Origin: Chloroflexota bacterium | GTDB lineage: Bacteria > Chloroflexota > Dehalococcoidia > Lucifugimonadales > Lucifugimonadaceae | Length of the DNA: 5,984 bases | NCBI GenBank assembly: GCA_029262715.1 | Contig: JAJCYX010000142.1 | Coordinates: 1 to 5,984, forward strand | Direction: 5' to 3' | In this document: positions 1-5,399 of the stretch, one piece after another | Layout of the letters: each line of letters begins with the position of its first letter | Numbering within the stretch: position 1 is the first letter of the stretch | Translations under genes and position numbers: made by a program | The notes under the pieces: model-generated | What the model saw: only the letters and a program-made list of their open reading frames with translations | The model's database searches: none | What the model was told of the DNA's origin: nothing

Positions 1-413
1 AGCATCTTTATCAGCACTGCCGATGAGCTGATAGAGATCGCTGCACCCAGGAAGATAGCCTCGGTGTCTGTCCAACCGAGAGCAACACCGATCTGGAAGC
101 CAAGCGCAATCAGTAAGGTGATCTCCAGAGCGCCAATGAACAGGACCTTGAAACCAACCTGCCTGATTCGCTCCCACCCGAACTCGAGTCCAAGGCCGAA
201 CAGCAGAAGCACAAGGCCGACGTCTGCAAGGCGCCGGATGGTACCTACGTCTGAAACGATCGGGTTGTTGAATGTGAACGGACCGACCAGCACGCCAGCG
301 ACGATGTAGCCGAGAATCGATGGCAACCTGAGCTGTCGCATCACGACCACGGCAGCGCCCGCGACCGCCATAATGACGGCGAAATCTTGTAGAAGGTTCG
401 CTTCGGATTCCAT
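1..413 (-). CDS. Kef/CPA2-type monovalent cation:proton antiporter, N-terminal part (runs off left edge)
   Basis: Integral membrane antiporter of the CPA2 (Kef-type) family, which exchanges K+ or Na+ for protons across the cytoplasmic membrane. Only the first 137 codons are in the window; the reading frame is still open at base 1. The start is ATG at 413-411. An in-frame TGA lies about 70 bases upstream (482-484) with no ATG, GTG or TTG between, so this start is well constrained, although no clear Shine-Dalgarno precedes it. Hydrophobic segments fall at about residues 8-26, 31-46, 62-76, 89-112 and 118-134. Family-typical stretches are LRLPSILGYIVAGVLVGP (28-45), the glycine-rich LVLLLFGLGLEF (67-78), and AISISSSAV at 125-133, which matches the Ser-rich motif of Kef proteins. 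The C-terminal half, including any TrkA-N nucleotide-binding domain, is outside the window, so K+ versus Na+ specificity cannot be decided. It lies downstream of modC on the same strand, 216 bases away, and is probably transcribed separately. Confidence 0.88.
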   Translation of the reverse strand, partial: MESEANLLQDFAVIMAVAGAAVVVMRQLRLPSILGYIVAGVLVGPFTFNNPIVSDVGTIRRLADVGLVLLLFGLGLEFGWERIRQVGFKVLFIGALEITLLIALGFQIGVALGWTDTEAIFLGAAISISSSAVLIKM

Positions 414-462
414 GGGCGCAGAGACTAGATATTCAAGCGGCTCGGCAACCGCTACGGAGCGA

Positions 463-492
463 ATTATCTGGGCATCAGCTCGTCAGTATCCA
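463..492 (-). promoter_or_regulatory. possible sigma70-like promoter of the antiporter gene
   Basis: On the minus strand a GATAAT -10 box (463-468, five of six consensus bases) is preceded by TGGATA (487-492, four of six) with an 18-base spacer. Initiation would be near base 456, leaving a leader of about 40 bases before the ATG at 413. The match is by eye only, and a chance occurrence is possible. Confidence 0.28.
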
Positions 493-537
493 CCGGACTG
501 CCCTGAACTCACATGAAGGTTTGGACGCGTATTGTGA

Positions 538-553
538 TACACGCATACGTGTA
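538..553. promoter_or_regulatory. 16-bp imperfect palindrome, operator candidate
   Basis: TACACGCATACGTGTA pairs at seven of eight positions around its centre. It overlaps a second inverted repeat, GTAAC (551-555) and GTTAC (562-566) with a six-base loop. Both lie between the end of modC and the antiporter start, about 125 bases upstream of the antiporter ATG. The symmetry suggests a dimeric regulator site, but no regulator is encoded nearby and the site is too short to exclude chance. Confidence 0.3.
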
Positions 554-629
554 ACCGACTCGTTACCAAAGCTAGAATTCGTAGACATTTAGGGCACGAA
601 TAAGCCCGTGGGTACGGAAAAGCGGTTGT

Positions 630-1769
630 CTAATCCCTGAAGGCGTCCATCACTGTGATACTGCTCGATTTGATCACGAGATACACATCTTTTCCTGGCT
701 GAATATCGAGCTCGTTTATGGCCGATGCTGTCACTTCCGCCATCAGCTCCGCTCCGCAATCCACCGCCACCATCCGCCGCGGACCATCACCATCAAGTGA
801 CGCAACCGTCCCTGCAAGTACGTTGCGTGCGCTTATGCCGACAGGCCGCTCAGTCGCAACGATGATCTCCTGTGAGCCAATCGCCACTACAACCTTTTCG
901 CCGAACTCCCTGTGCCCAGTCGGCGCGGTCAATTCTGCTCGACCGATCCTTACCTTCCCAGGTTCACCGCTCGTGTGAGACTCAACAATCTGACCTTCGA
1001 GAATGTTATCGACAGTTAGATCACCAGCATCACCCTCAGCTGTTGATACCTGGTTCAAAAGTCGTCGAGCGGTGCCGAAGGTCTTAACTCTTCCCTGCTC
1101 TAGCACCATTGCCTCATCGGCGATTGCAAGTACCTCTGATATCGAGTGAGAAACGTAGACCATCGGCATCGCTAGCTCTCGATGTATCAGTTTCAAGTAG
1201 CCGAGCACGATTCCGCGCAGCCTAATGTCCAGAGCAGACATCGGTTCGTCAAGCAGCAGTAGTTCGGGAGATGTCGCCAACGTCCGTGCGAGAGCGACAC
1301 GCTGCTTCTCACCGCCCGATAGCTCGGAAGGTCTGCGCTGTAGAAGCCCTGAGATTGCCAGGAGTTCAGCGAGGTCGGAAGGGTCCAGCCGTCGTTGGTC
1401 TTTTGGTGTCAGTCTGTGGCCGTATGCAATGTTTTTCTCGACCGTCATGTGTGGGAAGAGCGTGGCGTCCTGGTAGACGAATCCAACCCGTCGACGCTCT
1501 GGCGGCAGAGTCACACCTTCAGATGTGGAAACCAGCGTTCTTCCGAAGAGTGAGATGTGACCCTTGGACGGTTTGACGCTACCGGCAATCGCTCCGAGCA
1601 GCGTCGATTTGCCTGCGCCTGAAGGGCCAAAGACCGCTGTGATTCCCGATCCAAACGAGCCAGCGGCGTGCAATGAAAACTCAGGTCTGTTCACCGTTAC
1701 ATCGAATTCAAGGATCGTTTTTGCGCTCCCGGTTTTGCTCCCGTTTTCCCTCAATAGATTGTGCGTCAC
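630..1769 (-). CDS. modC: Molybdate ABC transporter ATP-binding protein ModC
   Basis: Cytoplasmic ATPase that powers molybdate (possibly tungstate) import through ModB. 379 residues, within the usual ModC range. Visible nucleotide-binding motifs are Walker A GPSGAGKST (48-56), Q-loop Gln100, signature LSGGEKQ (150-156), Walker B LLLLDEP (170-176), D-loop SALD (178-181) and switch His208. The C-terminal part, about 255-375, carries the Mop/TOBE oxyanion-binding fold, recognisable in SARNVLAGTV (313-322) and the final IKSSSITVMD (366-375). This domain separates ModC from sulfate or phosphate importers. The start is GTG (1769-1767), overlapping the modB TGA as GTGA, which implies translational coupling. 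A GGAAAGG ribosome-binding site (1777-1783) sits seven bases upstream. It is the last gene of modABC, and no clear intrinsic terminator follows. All key ATPase residues are present. Confidence 0.95.
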   Translation of the reverse strand: MTHNLLRENGSKTGSAKTILEFDVTVNRPEFSLHAAGSFGSGITAVFGPSGAGKSTLLGAIAGSVKPSKGHISLFGRTLVSTSEGVTLPPERRRVGFVYQDATLFPHMTVEKNIAYGHRLTPKDQRRLDPSDLAELLAISGLLQRRPSELSGGEKQRVALARTLATSPELLLLDEPMSALDIRLRGIVLGYLKLIHRELAMPMVYVSHSISEVLAIADEAMVLEQGRVKTFGTARRLLNQVSTAEGDAGDLTVDNILEGQIVESHTSGEPGKVRIGRAELTAPTGHREFGEKVVVAIGSQEIIVATERPVGISARNVLAGTVASLDGDGPRRMVAVDCGAELMAEVTASAINELDIQPGKDVYLVIKSSSITVMDAFRD

Positions 1770-2452
1770 GATGATGCCTTTCCGGCCTCACCGTCGGAGC
1801 GTCGCAAGAGGTAGTTGTGAGCGCCAAGCGCTATGACCGCAATCACGACGGAAACGGCGGCAAGCCTCCAGACCGCCGAATCATCTCCCGTCGATATTCG
1901 GGTGAAGATCGCTGACGGGACAGTCTGAGTGCGCCCCGGAATGTTTCCTGCAATCACGATCGTCGCGCCGAACTCGGAAAACGCTCGCACAAACCCCAGC
2001 AACACCCCTGCCAGGATCCCCCGGATTGCCAATGGCAGCGTGATCGTAAAGAAAACTCGTAGCGGACCTGCCCCAAGTCCACGAGCTGCTACCTCAAGCC
2101 TGCTATCCACACCTGCAATCGCAGACGTGAACGCTCGAACGCTCAACGGAAATGCCACTACCGCAGCAGCGATCGCGGCGGCGACCCATGTGAACACTAT
2201 GTCCACGCCGAACAGCGAATTCACGGCTCGACCCGGCCAACTGTTGCCGCCAGTTGCCCAGAGCAGCACAAAGCCGACAAGTACCGGTGGCAGCGCAAGG
2301 GGTAGTGTCGTCGCCGCTTCGAGAAGAAACTTGCCTCGAAACCGCTTTCTTGCCAGGAGCCATGCCGTTGCGATGCCGATGGGGATCACAAGCGCCATCG
2401 CCAATCCCGCAATCTGAAGCGACAGAAGCACAATTGAGACGTCAGAGTTCAT
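1766..2452 (-). CDS. modB: Molybdate ABC transporter permease ModB
   Basis: Membrane channel of the molybdate importer, acting as a homodimer that docks ModC on the cytoplasmic side and receives substrate from ModA. 228 residues, the normal length for ModB. Hydrophobic segments are visible at about residues 7-33, 44-66, 84-105, 137-170 (probably two segments) and 196-215. The cytoplasmic EAA coupling loop is clear at 120-140: E120, then AARGLGAGP, and ending ITLP at 137-140, the site that contacts the ATPase. The following FVRAFSEFGATIVIAGN (154-170) is highly typical of ModB and CysT/W-type permeases. ATG start at 2452-2450; the ribosome-binding site is weak (a GGTAGG about 14 bases upstream). 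The stop overlaps the modC GTG by four bases. The gap to modA upstream is 84 bases. Confidence 0.94.
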   Translation of the reverse strand: MNSDVSIVLLSLQIAGLAMALVIPIGIATAWLLARKRFRGKFLLEAATTLPLALPPVLVGFVLLWATGGNSWPGRAVNSLFGVDIVFTWVAAAIAAAVVAFPLSVRAFTSAIAGVDSRLEVAARGLGAGPLRVFFTITLPLAIRGILAGVLLGFVRAFSEFGATIVIAGNIPGRTQTVPSAIFTRISTGDDSAVWRLAAVSVVIAVIALGAHNYLLRRSDGEAGKASS

Positions 2453-2497
2453 TGGCTGACAAGTCTACCTACCGCTGACGGAAGGCGAACGGCTTCA

Positions 2498-2511
2498 TGG
2501 TGACGCCACCA
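2498..2511 (-). promoter_or_regulatory. small hairpin in the modA-modB intergenic gap
   Basis: TGGTG and CACCA form a five-base stem around a four-base loop in the 84-base gap between modA and modB. No T-run follows, so it is not a standard terminator; it could affect transcript stability or modB translation. On the minus strand the right arm runs into an ATG (2498-2496) opening a nine-codon frame, MKPFAFRQR, that ends at a TAG (2471-2469), 16 bases before modB. A GGTGG lies seven bases upstream of that ATG. Function is unproven. Confidence 0.2.
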
Positions 2512-2536
2512 AAGGGCAGCGTATTTTGGAGCCATT

Positions 2537-3316
2537 CTAGTTGGTCGTGAAGCCGTGGTTCCGCAGGATTTGTTGGCCTTCAGGTCCGAGAAGAAAGCTG
2601 AGAAACGCGTTCACGGCATCGGTCACATCAGAGTTCGAGATAGCGACACCTGGATACCGTACGGCCTGATGCAACGTGCTATCCACTCGCAAAACAACGT
2701 TCAAGTTGGGTTCTGTAAGTGAATCAGTGGCGTACACAATTGCGAAGTCGACGCTACCCGAACTTGCAGCAGCGAGCGCGGCACGCACATCCAGAGTAGG
2801 GATGATCTGACCATCAAGATCATCCCACACAGCCGCCGAAACCAGTGCCTCTCTTGCAAACTGACCGGCCGGCGCAAGCTCAGGGTCTGCGATAGCCACT
2901 CGGTAGTCGTTCAGAGACAGATCGGCCAGAGAAGAGAGTTCAATGTCATCGGCACTCACCACTACCAGCGAGTTCTCTGCAATCACGGCAACCTTTGCTG
3001 CGTCCACAACTCCGCGATCAATCAACAGATCAATAGGTCCATCACCTGCCAGGATCACTCCGTCTGTCGGCCCATCCAGCCGCGCAATCTGATTGGCCAA
3101 CGCGATCGAGCCTCCGAAATTGAAATCAACCGCATCACCAGTGTTCGCCTCGTAAGCACCGGCGGCCTCTTCCAGCACATCAGCGAGTGACGCAGCCGCA
3201 GAGATCAGCGGAGTGTTCTCTTTCTGATTCCCACATGCCGCGCCACCCGTGAGAATGACCAGTGCGAGAGTGGTGAGAACGATGGCTCTATAGTTACGGC
3301 TGAGAATCGAATTCAC
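2537..3316 (-). CDS. modA: Molybdate-binding periplasmic/lipid-anchored protein ModA
   Basis: Extracytoplasmic solute-binding protein (SBP_bac_11 type) that captures molybdate or tungstate and delivers it to ModB. 259 residues, normal for ModA. The N-terminus has basic residues (Arg7, Arg10), a hydrophobic core at 11-23 and GGAACG ending in Cys28, a lipobox-like site although the -3 residue is Gly rather than Leu. Family motifs are ISAAASLADVLEEA (38-51), FNFGGS (65-70), DPELAPAGQFA (144-154) and VDFAIVYATD (189-198). By analogy with characterised ModA proteins, Ser43, Ser70, Ala150 and Tyr195 are likely oxyanion contacts. The segment at 82-103 departs from the usual ADVF-type motif and reads TDGVILAGDGPIDLLIDRG. 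The start is GTG (3316-3314) with an AGGA ribosome-binding site at 3324-3327, seven bases upstream. It is the first gene of modABC and is divergent from the methyltransferase gene. Confidence 0.92.
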   Translation of the reverse strand: MNSILSRNYRAIVLTTLALVILTGGAACGNQKENTPLISAAASLADVLEEAAGAYEANTGDAVDFNFGGSIALANQIARLDGPTDGVILAGDGPIDLLIDRGVVDAAKVAVIAENSLVVVSADDIELSSLADLSLNDYRVAIADPELAPAGQFAREALVSAAVWDDLDGQIIPTLDVRAALAAASSGSVDFAIVYATDSLTEPNLNVVLRVDSTLHQAVRYPGVAISNSDVTDAVNAFLSFLLGPEGQQILRNHGFTTN

Positions 3317-3349
3317 TTTGCGATCCTGATGTGCAGGCTAGCCGTATAT

Positions 3350-3390
3350 GTTAGATAGGCGGCGATCTGGTAAAATCGCATAGTTCTAAC
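3350..3390. repeat. nested inverted repeat in the divergent promoter region
   Basis: Outer arms GTTAGA (3350-3355) and TCTAAC (3385-3390) enclose inner arms GCGAT (3362-3366) and ATCGC (3375-3379). The two pairs share almost the same centre, near 3370. The inner loop contains most of the extended -10 box of the plus-strand promoter. This could be a cruciform, a leader structure or a pair of regulator half-sites. The arms are short, so chance cannot be dismissed. Confidence 0.35.
3368..3376 (+). promoter_or_regulatory. extended -10 promoter for the methyltransferase gene
   Basis: TGGTAAAAT matches the extended -10 pattern TGnTATAAT, with five of six bases in the hexamer (3371-3376). No good -35 box lies at the usual distance, which is acceptable for extended -10 promoters. 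Initiation near 3383 would give a leader of about 78 bases before the TTG start at 3461. The 15-bp palindrome would then fall about 10-24 bases downstream of initiation, where a bound repressor could block transcription. Confidence 0.4.
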
Positions 3391-3391
3391 C

Positions 3392-3406
3392 TGCGCGTTA
3401 CGCGCA
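3392..3406. promoter_or_regulatory. 15-bp perfect palindrome, likely operator
   Basis: TGCGCGTTACGCGCA is perfectly symmetric: seven-base arms around a central T. It lies between the divergent modA and methyltransferase starts, 76 bases upstream of the modA GTG and 54 bases before the methyltransferase TTG. The symmetry and position fit a dimeric DNA-binding regulator. It does not resemble the AT-rich ModE box of Escherichia coli. No cognate regulator is encoded in the window. Confidence 0.45.
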
Positions 3407-3460
3407 CCATCATCCTTTGTGGAACGGGACGTGCCCGCACAATGTTAGCGAGGCTCCAGA

Positions 3461-4294
3461 TTGGCTGAGAACGACAACAGTACCGAAGAATTTTCATTTA
3501 CGGCATTCTCGAACCTGCCGTTCTACAGGCAGGTTAACGCCAGGCTGCTCGATCTTGCAGAGGTCGGTCGCCAGCGCAGAATCATCGACCTTGGCTGTGG
3601 GACCGGTGGTGTGACGAAGCTGATCCTCGAGAGGCTTCAGTCTGCCAAAGAGACAGTGATATTCGCTGTCGATCACTCGGCATCCGCTCTCCGGGACGCC
3701 GTTTCTGAACTCGGCGGTCGAAAAGATGCGGTGGTCAGGTTCGTGCAGTCGCCTGTACAGAACCTGAAGACGGCCATAAACGGCGATGTAGACGCGGTCG
3801 TCTACTGCAACTCGATTCACTACGTTCCGGACAAGCAGTCGCTGCTGGCCCAGATCAGGGACAAGCTGTCCCCAAACGGCATCCTGGCCATCAATACATC
3901 CTTCTTCGAAGGCTCGCACCCACCTTCAAGCGAAGAATTTTTCCGCCGCTGGCTCATGCGCTCACTTCGGATTTTGAAGCGAGAGCACGGCATGATGCCG
4001 GACGCTTCGCAGAAAGTTGAGTCTCGCCAGCACCTGACAGCCGTGGAGTACGAGACTCTTCTTGAAGAGTCAGGATTCAGAATCGTCAAATCGGAAGTTA
4101 CCGACATCGATGGTCCTGAATCCGGCTGGTACCACATCAGTGGATTCCGCGACTGGATTGAAGGCGTGTTGCCGGGCGTACCGCTCGATACCGGCAGACA
4201 GGCTCTGCAAAAGGGTCTTCACCAGGTGTTCGAGGAACGAGGCATCGAGACGATTCCAAGGCGTTGGCTCAGCATTTCGGCTGCCCGCGCTTAG
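3461..4294 (+). CDS. Class I SAM-dependent methyltransferase
   Basis: Soluble methyltransferase of the Rossmann-fold (class I, Methyltransf_11/25-like) superfamily, which transfers the methyl group of S-adenosylmethionine; the acceptor cannot be predicted. 277 residues. Motif I is IIDLGCGTGG (41-50), the SAM-binding glycine loop. The acidic residue after strand 2 is Asp71 in FAVDHS (68-73), motif II is VDAVVYCNSIHYVPD (110-124), and motif III is LSPNGILAINTSFF (136-149). A helical region from about 155 to 200 and a C-terminal segment with several Trp residues (222-270) probably form the acceptor-specific part. The start is TTG, chosen because GAGG (3450-3453) lies seven bases upstream, an in-frame TAG (3446-3448) closes the frame just before it, and no Met occurs in the first 160 or so residues. 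It is divergent from modA. A nine-codon ATG frame (3442-3468) overlaps its start. A small-molecule, quinone-type or lipid methyltransferase are all possible. Confidence 0.85.
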   Translation: MAENDNSTEEFSFTAFSNLPFYRQVNARLLDLAEVGRQRRIIDLGCGTGGVTKLILERLQSAKETVIFAVDHSASALRDAVSELGGRKDAVVRFVQSPVQNLKTAINGDVDAVVYCNSIHYVPDKQSLLAQIRDKLSPNGILAINTSFFEGSHPPSSEEFFRRWLMRSLRILKREHGMMPDASQKVESRQHLTAVEYETLLEESGFRIVKSEVTDIDGPESGWYHISGFRDWIEGVLPGVPLDTGRQALQKGLHQVFEERGIETIPRRWLSISAARA

Positions 4295-4338
4295 ATCACA
4301 CAGATCTTGATACTGCGTCCGGCTCATGCAGAAGCCGG
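4293..4338. terminator. two hairpins in the convergent gap, weak terminator candidate
   Basis: AGATC (4293-4297) pairs with GATCT (4303-4307), overlapping the methyltransferase stop codon. CCGGCT (4319-4324) pairs with AGCCGG (4333-4338) across an eight-base loop. They lie between the convergent methyltransferase and lactonase genes and so could end transcripts from both sides. Neither strand shows a T-run after the GC-rich stem, so intrinsic termination is doubtful; Rho-dependent ending or 3'-end protection is equally possible. Confidence 0.3.
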
Positions 4339-4374
4339 GCGCTTTCGCGTCATCCTCAGAAGCACGCGCCAGGC

Positions 4375-5334
4375 CTAATTCGGGCGGTGGGCACCTGTGA
4401 CTGCAAGTTGCACCGAGTACAAAGAGGTGTCGCCCGCGATGTACAGCCGGTTCCATTCCGGACCGCCCCAGCAGCAGTTCGCCACTCGCTGCTCCGGCAC
4501 AAGAATCTTCCCAATCAAGTTTCCCTCAGACGTAATGCAGTGGATTCCGTCCTGCGCGCTCGACCAGATGTTGCCGTTCACATCGCACCTGAAACCGTCA
4601 GATATGCCCGGGCGAACGACAACGAACGGTCGGAAGTTCGAGAGTGTCCTACCGTCATCACCGACATCGAGCGCGAAAACCTGGCGAGGCTCGCCTGAGT
4701 CTGCAACGTACAAAATGCTCTCATCAGGTGAAAACGCTAGACCGTTGGGTTTGTCGAACTGATCGCTCGCAATACTCAGTTCGTCAGTTTCGGGATCAAA
4801 ACGGTACACATAATTCGCACCAATTTCCGACTCCCTCTGAGTCCCTTCCCTGTTGCTTAGAATCCCATATGGCGGATCGGTAAACCAGATTGTTCCATCC
4901 GACTTAACGACAAGATCATTGGGAGAGTTCAGCCTCTTCCCCTCGAACCGATCTACCAGAGAGGTGACCGTGCCATCCGTTTCGGTTCGTGAAATGCGGT
5001 GCGCCTGGTGCTCACAGCTAACTATCCTGCCTTGAAGATCGAGAGTGTGACCGTTCGTGTAGTTGGACGGCTCCCTGAAAACAGTCGTTTCACCACTTCC
5101 AGCATCGAACCGCAGCATCCGGTTATTCGGAATGTCAGACCAGATCAGCGAGTTGAGCGAAGGCACGAAAACAGGGCCTTCGGACCACTCGGCGCCGGAC
5201 CAGTGCTTCTCCAGTGCAGGGTTCTCACCAACCAGCTCATCGAACGCAGGGTCCAGCGACTCGAACCCGGACTTCAACTCGGAGGCCGGTCTGTACTCTT
5301 TTCGCTCGGGCCAGGTCTTCGGTTCAGCAGTCAT
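4375..5334 (-). CDS. SMP-30/gluconolactonase/LRE family protein (probable sugar lactonase)
   Basis: Six-bladed beta-propeller hydrolase of the SMP-30/gluconolactonase/LRE family, which usually opens aldono-lactones with a bound divalent metal. 319 residues, typical length, no signal peptide, so probably cytoplasmic. Probable metal ligands, by analogy with SMP-30 structures, are Glu52 in SEGPVF, Asn197 in FDKPNGLAFSPDE (193-205) and Asp246 in GISDGFRCD (243-251). Arg134 and Asn136/Asn139 in KRLNSPND (133-140) are likely in the substrate pocket. Other family signatures are TNGHTLDLQGRIVSCEHQ (93-110) and WFTDPPYG (150-157). All expected catalytic positions are present. The ATG start at 5334-5332 has a modest GGAT ribosome-binding site six bases upstream. 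It lies 65 bases downstream of a paralogous gene on the same strand, probably in one operon. The exact lactone substrate is not predictable. Confidence 0.9.
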   Translation of the reverse strand: MTAEPKTWPERKEYRPASELKSGFESLDPAFDELVGENPALEKHWSGAEWSEGPVFVPSLNSLIWSDIPNNRMLRFDAGSGETTVFREPSNYTNGHTLDLQGRIVSCEHQAHRISRTETDGTVTSLVDRFEGKRLNSPNDLVVKSDGTIWFTDPPYGILSNREGTQRESEIGANYVYRFDPETDELSIASDQFDKPNGLAFSPDESILYVADSGEPRQVFALDVGDDGRTLSNFRPFVVVRPGISDGFRCDVNGNIWSSAQDGIHCITSEGNLIGKILVPEQRVANCCWGGPEWNRLYIAGDTSLYSVQLAVTGAHRPN

Positions 5335-5346
5335 TTTCGTATCCGT

Positions 5347-5372
5347 TCAAGCTAGTTGGTCAAGCTGTTTGG
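5347..5372. repeat. tandem 13-bp direct repeat between the two lactonase genes
   Basis: TCAAGCTAGTTGG (5347-5359) is followed directly by TCAAGCTGTTTGG (5360-5372), matching at 11 of 13 positions. It lies just upstream of the ribosome-binding site of the downstream lactonase gene. It may be a replication-slippage duplication or two adjacent protein-binding half-sites; nothing distinguishes these. Confidence 0.5.
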
Positions 5373-5399
5373 TTTCAGTCCGTCTCGCTTCGAAAACCC

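Noticed and set aside
64..309. 81-codon open frame on the plus strand at the left edge
   Set aside because: It is antisense to the antiporter gene, whose membrane segments and Kef motifs are clear; the plus-strand product is rich in Ser, Pro, Arg and Thr without structure.
584..629. possible intrinsic terminator after modC
   Set aside because: Only four-base arms (GGGC/GCCC or CACG/CGTG, mutually exclusive) with long loops and no T-run; too weak to call.
1929..2417. 162-codon open frame on the plus strand opposite modB
   Set aside because: It lies wholly antisense to modB, which has clear permease motifs. The translated product is a low-complexity Ala/Thr/Pro/Ser-rich shadow with no recognisable domain.
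630..3316. assignment of the ABC transporter to sulfate, phosphate or iron uptake
   Set aside because: The C-terminal Mop/TOBE region of the ATPase, the SAAASLADVL and FGGS motifs of the binding protein and the modA-modB-modC order all fit molybdate-type oxyanion import better.
3341..3360. ModE box near the modA start
   Set aside because: There is an AT-rich GTATATG stretch but no matching symmetric partner of the ModE type, and no modE gene in the window.
3494..3919. 141-codon open frame on the minus strand opposite the methyltransferase
   Set aside because: It is antisense to the motif-bearing methyltransferase, has no recognisable domain and no supporting start context; a GC-driven shadow.
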